In this document: one piece after another, positions 19,054-28,457 of the stretch
How positions within the stretch are numbered: the stretch's first letter is position 1
How the letters are laid out: every line of letters begins with the position of its first letter
Assembly: GCF_003352065.1 (NCBI RefSeq)
Contig: NZ_CP025803.1
Coordinates: forward strand, 2,397,574-2,461,573
DNA: 64,000 nt
Reading direction: 5' to 3'
Source: Sulfitobacter sp. SK011
GTDB lineage: Bacteria; Pseudomonadota; Alphaproteobacteria; Rhodobacterales; Rhodobacteraceae
The notes under the pieces: model-generated
Seen by the model: the letters and a program-made list of their open reading frames with translations, nothing else
Told to the model about the DNA's origin: nothing
Database searches by the model: none
Program-made: the position numbers and the translations under genes

Positions 19054-19368
19054 ATGCTGATTGCCACGACCGACACGATCAGCGGACTCGAAATTGCCGA
19101 AACCATCGGTCTGGTGCGCGGTGCCACCGTCCGGGCCAAACATCTGGGTACTGACATCGTTGCGAGCCTGAAACAACTGGTTGGTGGTGAATTGACCGGC
19201 TACTCAAGTCTGCTGGCAGGTGCACGCGAACAAGCCATTGACCGGATGATCGCCGACGCCGAAGCCAAAGGCGCGGATGCAATCGTCGGCATGCGCATGC
19301 AAACCTCTGCCATTGCCAAAGGATCGTCCGAGATTGTGGCCTATGGCACTGCCGTGCGCCTGAAATGA
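19054..19368 (+). CDS. YbjQ/UPF0145 family protein
   Basis: 104-residue protein of the UPF0145 fold: TTDTISGLEI at the start, GYSSLL and AREQAIDRM in the middle, GADAIVGMRMQTS near the end. Family members form small pentamer-like beta/alpha assemblies of unknown role. Its stop overlaps the DUF1638 start by four bases (ATGA), so the two are coupled. Confidence 0.88.
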   Translation: MLIATTDTISGLEIAETIGLVRGATVRAKHLGTDIVASLKQLVGGELTGYSSLLAGAREQAIDRMIADAEAKGADAIVGMRMQTSAIAKGSSEIVAYGTAVRLK

Positions 19369-19988
19369 CACGCACGGATCAAGGGGCAGCACCGGGTGCC
19401 AATAATCCGGGACAGATCCTTCTGATCGCCTGCGGGGCTTTGGCCCGCGAAATTCTGGCTCTGAACAAATCCAATGGATGGGACCACCTGCATCTGCACT
19501 GCCTGCCCGCCAACTTGCACCATTTCCCCGACAAAATCGTCCCTGCCGTCGAAAAGATGGTGACCGAACGGCGCGCTGAGTTTGACGACATCTTTGTGGT
19601 CTATGCCGATTGCGGCACCGGAGGGCTGCTTGAGGTCGCCTGCGAAAGGCTGGGGGTAAAGATGATTGCAGGCCCCCATTGCTACAGCTTTTTTGAAGGT
19701 AACGACGCCTTTGCCGCATTGGATGAGATGACCGCCTTTTACCTTACAGATTTTTCCGTGCGCCAGTTTGATGCCTTTATCGTCAAGCCGCTCGGCCTCG
19801 ATCGTCACCCGGAATTGCGTGATATGTATTTCGGGAACTACGAAAAAGTCGTGTATCAGGCGCAATTGGACGACCCTGAACTGGCCGACAAAGCCCAAAA
19901 ATGTGCCGATGTCCTCGGCCTGCCGCTTGAGCGTCGTTTTACCGGCTATGGCGATCTGAAATCGGCCCTTGAAAACCTGAAGCCCTAA
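19365..19988 (+). CDS. DUF1638 family protein
   Basis: 207-residue protein of DUF1638 (LIACGALAREI, CLPANLHHFPDKI, VVYADCGTGG, GPHCYSFF). Conserved Cys and His residues in these motifs suggest metal or cobalt-cofactor handling. DUF1638 genes often sit near corrinoid methyltransferase genes, as here with the B12 carrier at 18042, so an accessory role in that pathway is likely but unproven. It is the last gene of the three-gene unit. Confidence 0.85.
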   Translation: MTRTDQGAAPGANNPGQILLIACGALAREILALNKSNGWDHLHLHCLPANLHHFPDKIVPAVEKMVTERRAEFDDIFVVYADCGTGGLLEVACERLGVKMIAGPHCYSFFEGNDAFAALDEMTAFYLTDFSVRQFDAFIVKPLGLDRHPELRDMYFGNYEKVVYQAQLDDPELADKAQKCADVLGLPLERRFTGYGDLKSALENLKP

Positions 19989-20019
19989 GTCTTCTTACCT
20001 GTCTTGTCCCGGCCTCGCG

Positions 20020-20430
20020 TTAGCCCACTTGGGCTGCGGTTTCCCTGATCCGCTCAATCATCGCACGCAGCCCGTTTGACCGTTGCGCCGAAAGATGGTC
20101 GTTCAACCCCAAACGCCCCATCTCTGCGCGCGCATCCACGGCCAGCACCTCGGATGCGGACAGCCCGTTGTAAAGCGTGCGCAGCACCGCGATCAGGCCC
20201 GATACGATCATTGCATCGCTGGCCCCGTCAAAATGCAGCTTGCCGCCATCAAACTGAGCATGCAGCCAGACCTGACTGGCACAGCCGTTTACCTTGGTCG
20301 CAGGGACCCGAAACGCCTCGGCAAGCGGGTCCATCGCCTTGCCCTGATCAATCACATGCCGATAGCGGTCTTCCCAGTCGTCCAGAAATTCAAAATCTTC
20401 GACAAGCTCTTCAAAGGCGGGTGTGGCCAT
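20020..20430 (-). CDS. sufE: SufE family cysteine-desulfurase partner
   Basis: 136-residue sulfur acceptor that takes persulfide from SufS and passes it to Fe-S assembly. The acceptor is C50 in KVNGCASQVWL. FEELVEDFEFLDDWEDRYRH at the start is typical. The ATG at 20430 gives family length; the open frame upstream is not coding. It stands alone, away from a suf operon. Confidence 0.93.
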   Translation of the reverse strand: MATPAFEELVEDFEFLDDWEDRYRHVIDQGKAMDPLAEAFRVPATKVNGCASQVWLHAQFDGGKLHFDGASDAMIVSGLIAVLRTLYNGLSASEVLAVDARAEMGRLGLNDHLSAQRSNGLRAMIERIRETAAQVG

Positions 20431-20561
20431 CTCAAAACAGTCCTTTGGGGTTAATGATATGAAGACCAGAGGTAGGAGCAGCGCAAGCAAAGGTCCACCC
20501 CCTTCCCAAGGCGCATGTGATAGGGTAGTCAAAAGGCAGATAAATTTCCACGGGCGGACCC

Positions 20562-21083
20562 ATGCGCAAGACCCTTCCAATCATTTTGATATCAACGCTG
20601 ACACTGACCGCCTGCGGGGCCGTGCGCGAAAGCCGGATCAACCCGTTCAACTGGTTTGGCCAATCGCGGTCCGAAGCTGTTCAGACACAGAAAAACACCA
20701 ACCCCCTGATACCTGAACGCAGCGGTGGCCTGTTTGCGGGTCTGCGTGCGCAGGATGCCGAATATCTGGGTCGCCCGTTTGAACAGGTCACAGCGCTGAC
20801 CATTGAACGCATTCCGGGTGGGGCGATCATCCGCGCCACGGGTCTGGCGGCGCGTCAGGGGTATTATGCAGTGCAGCTGACACCAGCCAACGAAGATGAA
20901 CTGCCCGTTGACGGTGTTTTGACATATCGCCTTGAAGGGGTCCGCCCCAGCAAGAACACACCCGTTGGCACCACGCCCACCCGCGAAGTGATCGCGGCAC
21001 GCCGCATCACCGATCAGGACCTGAGCGGGGTGCGCAGCATCAGTGTTGAGGGTCAGTTGAACGCATTGGTCAGCCGCCGCTAG
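20562..21083 (+). CDS. Predicted lipoprotein of unknown function
   Basis: 173-residue protein with a signal peptide ending in lipobox LTLTAC (Cys 18). The mature part (GLFAGLRAQDAEYLGRP, then strands near VTALTIERIPGG) looks like a compact beta-rich domain. It is conserved-looking and diverges from sufE with a 131-base promoter gap. No family name can be given. Confidence 0.75.
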   Translation: MRKTLPIILISTLTLTACGAVRESRINPFNWFGQSRSEAVQTQKNTNPLIPERSGGLFAGLRAQDAEYLGRPFEQVTALTIERIPGGAIIRATGLAARQGYYAVQLTPANEDELPVDGVLTYRLEGVRPSKNTPVGTTPTREVIAARRITDQDLSGVRSISVEGQLNALVSRR

Positions 21084-21101
21084 GCGACTGACCGCGCCGC
21101 A

Positions 21102-21452
21102 TTAGGCTTTTGCCGCTGTCACGATAATCTCAACCGTGTATTCCGGCGTGGCAAGTTTTGCCTCACCGCAGGCGCGTGCGGGCACGTGGCCCTGTGCCGC
21201 CCAGGCATCCCATACGCCGTTCATTTCAGCAAAATCATCCATATCCGCCAGCCAGATGACCGCCTGCAGGATGCGTGTCTTGTCTGACCCGACCTCGGCC
21301 AACAACCCGTCAATCTTGTCCAGACAATCCTGAGTCTGCTGGGCCACACTGGCACCCGCAGTGCCGACCTGACCGGCCAGATAAATCGTATCGCCATGCA
21401 CCACAATCTGGCTCATGCGTTGGTTGGAATGGTGGCGCTCAATACTAGCCAT
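21102..21452 (-). CDS. RidA family protein
   Basis: 116-residue member of the YjgF/YER057c/UK114 family. RidA enzymes hydrolyse reactive enamine/imine intermediates made by PLP enzymes. Seen: IYLAGQVG near residue 31, the helix QTQDCLDKIDGLL, and ARACGEAKLATP near the end, where the Arg that binds substrate carboxylate sits. ATG at 21452 is preceded by GGGAG; the upstream TTG is not needed. It converges on the lipoprotein gene. Confidence 0.9.
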   Translation of the reverse strand: MASIERHHSNQRMSQIVVHGDTIYLAGQVGTAGASVAQQTQDCLDKIDGLLAEVGSDKTRILQAVIWLADMDDFAEMNGVWDAWAAQGHVPARACGEAKLATPEYTVEIIVTAAKA

Positions 21453-21488
21453 TTTCAAAAACTCCCATATAGTTCAGATTATTGCAGG

Positions 21489-22646
21489 TTATACTTCAAC
21501 CACTTTTACGTCATTTCCATGCGCAGTCAGCGCAATCTTGCCCTCGCAGAGCCGCAGCGCGTCATTGCCAAAGACCTCAAGTCGCCAGCCTTTCATCGCA
21601 GGCACATCACGCAATCCTGCGGCGATCCCGTCAAGATCGGCCGCCGGCGCAATCAGCTTGGCGGCCACCCCTGCAGATTCGGTTTTTGCCTTCAAAAGGA
21701 CGCGCAGCAGATCGGCAAGCGCCGGATTGACCTGCAGCTTTTCGCGGCTGCGGTCCGGCTGTGGCATGTCGGCTGGTTTGCACGCAACACCCGCCTTGAT
21801 CCCGCTTAGAATACCATCCGCAATCTCGCCCTTGCGCGCATCGCGCAGCAACAGACGCGCACGGCTCAACTCTTCCATTGTGCCGGGTTTCAGGCTGGCC
21901 AATTCCACCAGCGCATCGTCCTTGTACACACGGCTGCGCGGCACATTTCGGGTCTGCGCATATTGCTCGCGAAACGCGGCCAACTCGCGCACGATGGCCA
22001 GAAACTTGGGCGAATTGGTGCGTGTCTTCACCCGCTTCCATGCCTCGCGCGGCACGCTGATGTAGGTGTCGGGGTTGGTCAGGATTTCCAGTTCTTCGGC
22101 AACCCATCGGCCACGCCCGCTTTTGTCGAGCTCGGCGGCAAGAAATTCGTAGATCTGGCGCAGATGCGTGACATCAGCCAGCGCATAAGTTTTTTGTGCG
22201 TCACTCAAGGGACGCCGGGACCAATCGGTAAAGCGTGATGTCTTGTCGACGCCTTCGCGTGTGATTTTGCGCACAAGTGTTTCATAGCCCACCTGTTCGC
22301 CGAACCCACAGACCATTGCGGCAACTTGGGTGTCGAACAACGGCGCGGGAAATACTTTTGCATCCACAAAGAAGATCTCAAGATCCTGACGCGCGGCGTG
22401 AAACACCTTGACCACCGATGTATCGCGAAACAGGTCATAAAGCGGCTCAAGCGAGATGCCATCCGCCAGCGGATCGACCAGCACCGCGTTGCTGTCATCC
22501 TGACCCGGCATCGCCAGTTGCACCAGACAGAGCTTGGAATAATAAGTCCGTTCACGCAGGAATTCGGTATCGACGGTGACATAAGGATGCGCTGCAGCCT
22601 GCGTGCAAAAAGCGGCAAGATCAGCAGTGGTTGTGATGGTTTTCAT
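21489..22646 (-). CDS. rnd: Ribonuclease D
   Basis: 385-residue 3'-5' exoribonuclease for tRNA 3' maturation. The DEDD exonuclease motif I is VDTEF (D26, E28), followed by motif II (HAARQDLEIF) and motif III with Tyr in YALADV. Two HRDC-like helical domains occupy the C-terminal half. A TTG two codons earlier is possible, but the ATG is preferred. Lies in the purM-purN-rnd direction, 78 bases after purN. Confidence 0.95.
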   Translation of the reverse strand: MKTITTTADLAAFCTQAAAHPYVTVDTEFLRERTYYSKLCLVQLAMPGQDDSNAVLVDPLADGISLEPLYDLFRDTSVVKVFHAARQDLEIFFVDAKVFPAPLFDTQVAAMVCGFGEQVGYETLVRKITREGVDKTSRFTDWSRRPLSDAQKTYALADVTHLRQIYEFLAAELDKSGRGRWVAEELEILTNPDTYISVPREAWKRVKTRTNSPKFLAIVRELAAFREQYAQTRNVPRSRVYKDDALVELASLKPGTMEELSRARLLLRDARKGEIADGILSGIKAGVACKPADMPQPDRSREKLQVNPALADLLRVLLKAKTESAGVAAKLIAPAADLDGIAAGLRDVPAMKGWRLEVFGNDALRLCEGKIALTAHGNDVKVVEV

Positions 22647-22724
22647 GTACAAACTTTACAATAGAACGGGGTCAATATGGTGCAATCGGGTCAGGCGTAT
22701 AGGAATGGTGGCGTTTTGACCAGA

Positions 22725-23321
22725 TCACCCCTGCAAGAATAGCGGACTGCGGTCACCTGCCGCAAATCGGCGCAGCACCTGGGGGTAAAGCCGATGCTCC
22801 TGTACCAGAATACGGGCCGCCAGTGTGTCGGGTGTGTCCCCATCCTCAATCGCAATGCTGGCTTGGCCAAGGATCGGGCCATCATCCAGGGCGGCCGTCA
22901 CCTCGTGCACCGTACACCCATGGGCCTTATCGCCCGCTTCCAGCGCGCGGGCATGGGTGTGCAGCCCTTTGTATTTCGGTAAAAGAGAGGGGTGGATGTT
23001 GATCATCCGCCCCGCCCAGGCATCGGTGAACCCTTGCGTCAGTTTGCGCATGAAACCCGCCAGACAAATGATATCGGGGGCATGAGGGGCAAGCGCTTGG
23101 GTCAGTGCCGCCTCAAATGCCGCACGATCAGCGCCGTAAGGACGATGATCCACCACTATTGTTGGAATATTCTGGGTTTTCGCCCATGCGATGCCGCCAG
23201 CCTCTGCGTTGTTGGACACGACAACGCAAGGCCGCGCCGGGTGGTCGCCGATCATATCCTCAACCAGCGCCCGCATGTTTGAGCCACCCCCAGAGACAAA
23301 AATCGCGACCCGTTTGGTCAA
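22725..23321 (-). CDS. purN: Phosphoribosylglycinamide formyltransferase PurN
   Basis: 198-residue enzyme that transfers formyl from 10-formyl-THF to GAR, step 3 of purine synthesis. The phosphate loop is VSGGGSNM, and the catalytic region includes AGFMRKL and the [16 protein letters not shown] segment with its conserved Asn/His. Its ATG overlaps the purM stop by four bases. Confidence 0.96.
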   Translation of the reverse strand: MTKRVAIFVSGGGSNMRALVEDMIGDHPARPCVVVSNNAEAGGIAWAKTQNIPTIVVDHRPYGADRAAFEAALTQALAPHAPDIICLAGFMRKLTQGFTDAWAGRMINIHPSLLPKYKGLHTHARALEAGDKAHGCTVHEVTAALDDGPILGQASIAIEDGDTPDTLAARILVQEHRLYPQVLRRFAAGDRSPLFLQG

Positions 23322-24364
23322 AGCAGCGCGCCTGTGTAGGCCACACCGGTGCCGGATGTGATCCGCCCGATTTCAATCGCATCATGTCCATCCGTGGCAA
23401 AGGCCGCCTTGGCCGCATCAACCTGCCACGCAGGAACCACCGCAATCATGCCGATACCTGCGTTAAAGGTCTTGAGCAGTTCGGCCTCGGCCATGCCGCC
23501 CGTCTGCGCCAGCCATGAGAACACCGGCGGCAATGTCCATGCACCCAAATCAATTTCTGCTGCCATCCCATCGGGCAACACCCGAGGCAGGTTTTCCGTC
23601 AACCCGCCACCGGTGATATGCGCCAATGCGTTGACGCAATCCGCGCGCAGTGCCGCCACCGCACCTTTGACATAAAGCCGCGTGGGCGTCAGCAGGGCTG
23701 CCCCCAGACTGCCGTCGCCAAAGGGGCTCGGGTCATCCCAGCCCAGACCGCTCAGTTCCACAATCCTGCGCACGAGGCTGTAACCGTTGGAATGGACCCC
23801 GTCGCTTGGCAGGCCCAGCAACACATCACCCTCGGCCACGGCACGCGGCAGTTCGGTGCCCCGTTCCATTGCACCCACGGCAAATCCCGCCAGATCGAAG
23901 TCGCCCCCGTGATACATCCCCGGCATTTCCGCCGTTTCGCCACCAATCAACGCGCAGCCAGATTGCGCACATCCCTCTGCGATCCCGTCGATGATGTGCG
24001 CGGCCTGATCCAGATCAAGCTTGCCGGTTGCGAAATAATCGAGGAAAAACAGCGGCTCCGCCCCCTGACAGACCAGATCGTTGACGCACATCGCCACCAG
24101 ATCAATGCCGATGCTGTCGACGTTGCCGGTATCAATTGCGATGCGCAGCTTGGTGCCAACACCATCTGTCGCAGCCACCAGAACCGGGTCCGAGAACCCT
24201 GCCCCTTTGAGGTCAAAGAGCGCCCCAAAGCCGCCCAGACCCGACATCACGCCCGGACGTGCGGTACGCTTTGCTGCCGGTTTTATCCGCTCCACCAGCG
24301 CATTGCCCGCATCAATATCCACACCCGCATCCGCATAGGTGATCCCGTTCTTTGAATTGGCCAT
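23318..24364 (-). CDS. purM: Phosphoribosylformylglycinamidine cyclo-ligase PurM
   Basis: AIR synthetase, 348 residues, ATP-dependent ring closure of FGAM. Shows [11 protein letters not shown] at the start, the glycine-rich [11 protein letters not shown], and [11 protein letters not shown]. The ATG at 24364 gives standard length; the frame remains open upstream without family similarity. Co-directional with purN (overlap) and downstream of a small membrane-protein gene. Confidence 0.96.
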   Translation of the reverse strand: MANSKNGITYADAGVDIDAGNALVERIKPAAKRTARPGVMSGLGGFGALFDLKGAGFSDPVLVAATDGVGTKLRIAIDTGNVDSIGIDLVAMCVNDLVCQGAEPLFFLDYFATGKLDLDQAAHIIDGIAEGCAQSGCALIGGETAEMPGMYHGGDFDLAGFAVGAMERGTELPRAVAEGDVLLGLPSDGVHSNGYSLVRRIVELSGLGWDDPSPFGDGSLGAALLTPTRLYVKGAVAALRADCVNALAHITGGGLTENLPRVLPDGMAAEIDLGAWTLPPVFSWLAQTGGMAEAELLKTFNAGIGMIAVVPAWQVDAAKAAFATDGHDAIEIGRITSGTGVAYTGALL

Positions 24365-24425
24365 GATCTGCGCCCCTGCCCTCAATGTTTCGCTGCGTCG
24401 CCCTAACAAGGCTGCGCACCCGAGT

Positions 24426-24911
24426 CTATTCCTGCTTTTTGGCAATCCGCGTTTGACGCTTGATTTCGTTCTTGGCCCCGGAGCCAAGGAAAAACCGCGT
24501 GGCAAACAAATAGATCACCAGCATAAAGACAAGCAGGCCCAGCCCCACTGGCGTAAATATTACGTTCATCACGTCGCCAAGCTGTCCGGCGATGCCCGTG
24601 CCAATGACCAGCGCCAGGACGATAACCCCGCTGAACGCCACATTCACCGCCATTAGAATGGCAGACAAACGCCACGCTTCGCCTTTTGCAGGGACACGCC
24701 CCATACGACGGGCAAACACCTGTCCTGCATCCATCGCGGGTACGATCGCCGCGACAATGCCGACCCCTGCGCCCCCTTGGAACTGCCAGAAATAATGTAA
24801 GGCGAAATCGACCACGGCCAAGAAAAGCCCTGTCAGCACCATCGCAACGATATAGCGCAGGATCAGGTATCTCAGGTTCAGGGTTCTGTCGGCGATCTGG
24901 TCAGGGGCCAT
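24426..24911 (-). CDS. Small integral membrane protein (ABZJ_00895-like)
   Basis: 161 residues with four hydrophobic helices (about 15-38, 46-62, 82-105, 115-140) and a central signature [20 protein letters not shown] reminiscent of the ABZJ_00895 family of uncharacterised membrane proteins. The basic tail is cytoplasmic. It lies 61 bases upstream of purM in the same direction; any functional link to purines is doubtful. Confidence 0.65.
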   Translation of the reverse strand: MAPDQIADRTLNLRYLILRYIVAMVLTGLFLAVVDFALHYFWQFQGGAGVGIVAAIVPAMDAGQVFARRMGRVPAKGEAWRLSAILMAVNVAFSGVIVLALVIGTGIAGQLGDVMNVIFTPVGLGLLVFMLVIYLFATRFFLGSGAKNEIKRQTRIAKKQE

Positions 24912-25020
24912 GGCGGTCTTCCTTGGACGATTTTAGCGCTGCCTTAACGTCAAAATTGTGCAAACTCAATCATAAGACCTTGACGTATCGCATCCGCCTG
25001 CATACCCAAGCGCCCATGGC

Positions 25021-25097
25021 GGGCCTGTAGCTCAGTTGGTTAGAGCAGAGCGCTCATAACGCTTTGGTCGTAGGTTCGAGTCCTACCGGGCCTACCA
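25021..25097 (+). tRNA. tRNA with CAT anticodon (tRNA-Ile2 or elongator tRNA-Met)
   Basis: 77-base cloverleaf including encoded CCA. D arm GCTC/GAGC, anticodon arm with loop CTCATAA (CAT at 25055-25057), T arm GTAGG/CCTAC. The acceptor stem starts with a G1-U72 wobble pair and has C4-G69 and C5-G68. These pairs are those known to favour lysidine modification by TilS in E. coli tRNA-Ile2, so Ile2 is slightly favoured over Met. Confidence 0.9.
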
Positions 25098-25124
25098 TAC
25101 CCCGACCCGTTGGATGAGAGCGCC

Positions 25125-25574
25125 TCAGCGCGTCGCACTGACGTGCCAGTTGATCGTCATTTCCACCACGGTTTCGCCACTTGCGTCCTGAATATCCACA
25201 GTCACGTCGAAAGCCACTTTGCCGTCGTCCTTGATCGTTTTCATCAATGTGGCACCGGGTGAAGACGTCTTGGCATGCGCGGTCAGCGTCCCTTTGGCAA
25301 TGCGTTTGAATGCGATGTCGGCGGTCGCCGCAACCGGGCGCATCGACAAGATAACCGGTGCCAGCGCCCCGGCCATTGCGGCACCCGACGCGGCCTCGCC
25401 AAGCGTGAACATCGCACCGGCGTGGATGGTCTGGATATGGTTCGACACCTCATCGCGCTGGACCAATTCCGCACTTGCGCTGCCATCACCGACCTCAAGC
25501 AATGTGATGCCGACATGGTTCTGAAACGGCACGATGGTGCTGAGCTGTGCTTTGATCATGTCATATGGGGTCAT
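25125..25574 (-). CDS. Hotdog-fold thioesterase-like protein (PaaI/DUF4442 type)
   Basis: 149-residue protein with the hotdog pattern: strand, HAGAMFTLGEAASG central helix (around residues 50-65), then ATADIAFKRIAKG and FDVTVDIQDASGE strands. The HAGA helix is where acyl-CoA thioesterases hold the thioester. Substrate unknown. It converges on the tRNA gene with 27 bases between them. Confidence 0.82.
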   Translation of the reverse strand: MTPYDMIKAQLSTIVPFQNHVGITLLEVGDGSASAELVQRDEVSNHIQTIHAGAMFTLGEAASGAAMAGALAPVILSMRPVAATADIAFKRIAKGTLTAHAKTSSPGATLMKTIKDDGKVAFDVTVDIQDASGETVVEMTINWHVSATR

Positions 25575-25653
25575 GTTCGGCGCTCCAAATCTCTGTTGAA
25601 TTGAGACGTCGCAGATTGGGTCGGTGCCGACAATTGTACCGCCACGTCACATC

Positions 25654-26979
25654 TTAACGCGCAATCACAATATCGGCGCGCAAGCCGCCCATGCGGGTCG
25701 ATTTTCCCAGCCTCAACACCCCACCATGCGCACGTGCAATATCCGTGGCAATGGCAAGCCCAAGCCCCACACTGCCGCCCTTGTCCTGGTTGCGCGCAGG
25801 GTCGAGCCGGGTAAAGGGGCGCGTCGCCTCGGATCGGCGGTCTTCGGGAATGCCCGGCCCGTCATCCTCAACCCGGATGCGCAATGTTTTCTCGCTGAGC
25901 ATGACAGACACTTCTGCCCGCGCGCCATACCGCACCGCATTTGAGATCAGATTGTCCACCGCACGGCGCATCGCCACCTTGCGCATCATCACCGTGCCGC
26001 TGCCATCGCCTTCTGCGGCCAACAAGGTGACATCACGCCCGGCGCGGTTGGCCTCGCTGACGATCTGGCTGACAAAGGCATGCGGATCAACATCCTCAGG
26101 CTCCCCTTCGGCAGCCCCTTTGGCAAAGTTCAGGAATTCGTCCAACATGCCTTGCATGTCATCAACATCCTGCAACAACGGCTCTGCATCCTCGTCCTCC
26201 AGCATCGACAGGCTCAGCCGCATCCGCGTCAGCGGAGTGCGCAGATCGTGGCTGACCCCGGACAACATCAGCGTGCGCTGTTCGATCTGACGCTCAATCC
26301 GGTTTCGCATATCGACAAAAGCATTGCCCGCCGCGCGCACTTCGACGGCACCACTGGGCGAATAAGGTTCATGACGGCCCCGCCCAAACGCCTCTGCCGC
26401 CCGGGCCAGACGTTTGATCGGCCGCAGCTGATTGCGCAGATAGATTGACGCAATCAACGTCATCACCACACCAAAGAATACCGTATAAACAAACAGTTGA
26501 TGCGGATTTGCCGCTGATATTCTGCGCCGCTCAAATTGAAGCTCAACCGGCCCGTTGTCAGATTGCACATAAAGCAGCACGCCGGGATTCGATTTCAGAT
26601 CAACTGCCAGCAAGCCCGGCAACTCATCCGCCAGACGTGCGGTCAAGACCCGCCCCGAATAATCATACCAGACGCGGGTATTTTGAGGCGGCACGTCAGC
26701 GGCGGGCACGGTGCGCACCCTGATATCAAGCGGTTCTGCCACCGTCTGCACCTGCATCGGTATCGCCGCCGCATCTGTGGCCCCATTCACCTCAGTCATG
26801 ACCATGTTCAGTTCGCGCAACACCGTATCGGTCATCTGCAAGGTCACGCCCTCAAAATGCCGCTGGGCAAAGATGACGGTAACAACCAATTGCAAGAACA
26901 CCACCGGCAACAGCAGGATCAGGGCGGCACGCCCATAGATGCCGCGCGGCATATATCGTTTGGACCAGGCAAAGAACAT
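25654..26979 (-). CDS. EnvZ-like sensor histidine kinase
   Basis: 441-residue membrane kinase: helix at about residues 15-37, periplasmic sensor of about 120 residues, second helix near 165-185, HAMP, then the H box SGVSHDLRTPLTRM and ATPase boxes NLISNAVRYG, DDGPGIP and GLGLAIA, as in EnvZ-class kinases. The ATG at 26979 removes an unrelated upstream extension that overlaps the divergent hydrolase. No response regulator lies next to it, so its partner is elsewhere. Confidence 0.9.
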   Translation of the reverse strand: MFFAWSKRYMPRGIYGRAALILLLPVVFLQLVVTVIFAQRHFEGVTLQMTDTVLRELNMVMTEVNGATDAAAIPMQVQTVAEPLDIRVRTVPAADVPPQNTRVWYDYSGRVLTARLADELPGLLAVDLKSNPGVLLYVQSDNGPVELQFERRRISAANPHQLFVYTVFFGVVMTLIASIYLRNQLRPIKRLARAAEAFGRGRHEPYSPSGAVEVRAAGNAFVDMRNRIERQIEQRTLMLSGVSHDLRTPLTRMRLSLSMLEDEDAEPLLQDVDDMQGMLDEFLNFAKGAAEGEPEDVDPHAFVSQIVSEANRAGRDVTLLAAEGDGSGTVMMRKVAMRRAVDNLISNAVRYGARAEVSVMLSEKTLRIRVEDDGPGIPEDRRSEATRPFTRLDPARNQDKGGSVGLGLAIATDIARAHGGVLRLGKSTRMGGLRADIVIAR

Positions 26980-27024
26980 GACGTAAAGCTTAGCCAACGT
27001 GCCAGCCCTGTGAAAGGCAAATCC

Positions 27025-27936
27025 ATGCTGCCCCCCGATGACTTTGATCCCAAAATTGGCGTGGCCGAGATGTTGGAGCCGGGCCTGCGCCGTATCGTGG
27101 CCCCGAACCCCTCTGCGATGACCTATCGCGGAACCAACACCTATCTCATCGGTGACAAAGGCCTGGCCGTCATTGACCCCGGACCTGAGGACACCGCACA
27201 TCTCGACGCCATTCTGGCAGCCCTGCAACCGGGCCAGTACATCAGCCACATCATCGTGACCCACACCCATCTGGATCATTCTCCTCTTGCACGCCCTCTG
27301 GCCGAGCGGTCCGGCGCGCCGGTATTGGCGTTTGGACATGCCCATGCGGGCCGCTCACAGGTCATGCGGCAGCTTGCCGGCTCAGGCCTGATGGGGGGTG
27401 GCGAAGGCATCGACGTTGATTTCCAACCTGATCAAACCGTTGCGGATGGTGAGCATATCCAAGGCGAGGGTTGGACGCTGAACGCCATCCACACCCCGGG
27501 CCATATCGGCAATCACCTCTGCCTTGAATGGGGTGATGCCTGTCTGACGGCGGATCACGTGATGGGCTGGGCCTCTTCGCTTGTATCGCCGCCAGATGGC
27601 GATCTGAGCGATTTTATGACGTCTTGCTCACGGCTTCAATCCCGCGACTGGCGGGTGTTTTACCCCGGTCACGGCGCACCGGTGCACGACCCAGAGGCGC
27701 GGTTGGCCTGGTTGGTGGCGCACCGCCAGTCACGCGAAGCCGCCATTCTGGGACATCTTCAAAGCGCCCCCGGCACCGCCGAAACCCTTGCGGCAAAGAT
27801 CTATACCGAAACCCCGCCAGCGCTCTTGGGGGCAGCGACACGCAATGTCCTTGCGCATCTCGTTGATCTTTACCAAAAATCCATCGTTGAACCTGAAAAA
27901 ACGCTTCATGCCAAAGCGACTTTTCGCATGCGTTGA
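27025..27936 (+). CDS. Metallo-beta-lactamase-fold hydrolase (LACTB2-like)
   Basis: 303-residue soluble hydrolase with the metal site THTHLDH (H80, H82, D84, H85), a later His in HTPGHIGNH, the bridging Asp in LTADHVMGW, and PGHGAPV. A C-terminal winged-helix-like region (LLGAATRNVLAHL) resembles LACTB2 relatives, some of which cut RNA. GAAAGG precedes the ATG at 27025; 45 bases separate it from the divergent kinase. Confidence 0.9.
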   Translation: MLPPDDFDPKIGVAEMLEPGLRRIVAPNPSAMTYRGTNTYLIGDKGLAVIDPGPEDTAHLDAILAALQPGQYISHIIVTHTHLDHSPLARPLAERSGAPVLAFGHAHAGRSQVMRQLAGSGLMGGGEGIDVDFQPDQTVADGEHIQGEGWTLNAIHTPGHIGNHLCLEWGDACLTADHVMGWASSLVSPPDGDLSDFMTSCSRLQSRDWRVFYPGHGAPVHDPEARLAWLVAHRQSREAAILGHLQSAPGTAETLAAKIYTETPPALLGAATRNVLAHLVDLYQKSIVEPEKTLHAKATFRMR

Positions 27937-28016
27937 CAGCATGGTCCAAAAATCGTGATTTTGCCGCAAATCCCTCTGGACGCGCCAAAACCTCACTGTT
28001 ATATCGCCCAGACCGT

Positions 28017-28091
28017 TCCGGCGTAGCTCAGCGGTAGAGCAGTTGACTGTTAATCAATTGGTCGTAGGTTCGATCCCTACCGCCGGAGCCA
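28017..28091 (+). tRNA. tRNA-Asn (GTT)
   Basis: 75-base cloverleaf with encoded CCA. The acceptor TCCGGCG pairs fully with CGCCGGA, D arm GCTC/GAGC, anticodon loop CTGTTAA with GTT at 28049-28051, T arm GTAGG/CCTAC. The DNA after its 3' end changes to AT-richer, plasmid-like sequence, so this tRNA may have been an integration site. Confidence 0.95.
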
Positions 28092-28120
28092 TTATTCTCA
28101 ATTACTTAGAGGATATTGGC

Positions 28121-28420
28121 ATGAACCATAGACACGTTTCAGACACATTTTTCATGAATCATCGGCAAGCGGAAACTGGCTCGATACTCGCTACAAATGC
28201 AGCGTTAACCTCCGCAAGCGGAGACAGGCTTTTCGATCCTCGATTTCGCGCGCAAATTTTTCAAACACATGAGTCGACGAATCCAAAAATTCAGGGATTC
28301 CAATTTGTTACAAGTACACCCAACATGAAGTTGCATGCTGGCGGCAAAAACACGAGAGCCAAGCGATCAAATGGGATGACGCGACGGTTATCCCCATTCC
28401 CTTTCTTTAAAGGCTTATGA
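28121..28420 (+). CDS. Hypothetical protein behind tRNA-Asn
   Basis: Open frame of 99 codons starting with ATG after a GAGGATATTGGC stretch. Product is polar and basic toward the end (KNTRAKRSNGMTRR), without hydrophobic segments or known motifs. It lies between tRNA-Asn and the iteron-like repeats. Could be a real small island gene or chance; no homology recognised. Confidence 0.35.
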   Translation: MNHRHVSDTFFMNHRQAETGSILATNAALTSASGDRLFDPRFRAQIFQTHESTNPKIQGFQFVTSTPNMKLHAGGKNTRAKRSNGMTRRLSPFPFFKGL

Positions 28421-28457
28421 ATATTATTTTCTAAGTGTTTTCTATGAGTATTCTTAG

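Noticed and set aside
17982..19157. 391-codon minus-strand frame
   Set aside because: Rich in His and Val with no family; it is the complement of three supported plus-strand genes.
26536..27024. N-terminal extension of the MBL hydrolase
   Set aside because: It overlaps the divergent kinase gene and lacks family similarity; ATG at 27025 has a ribosome site.
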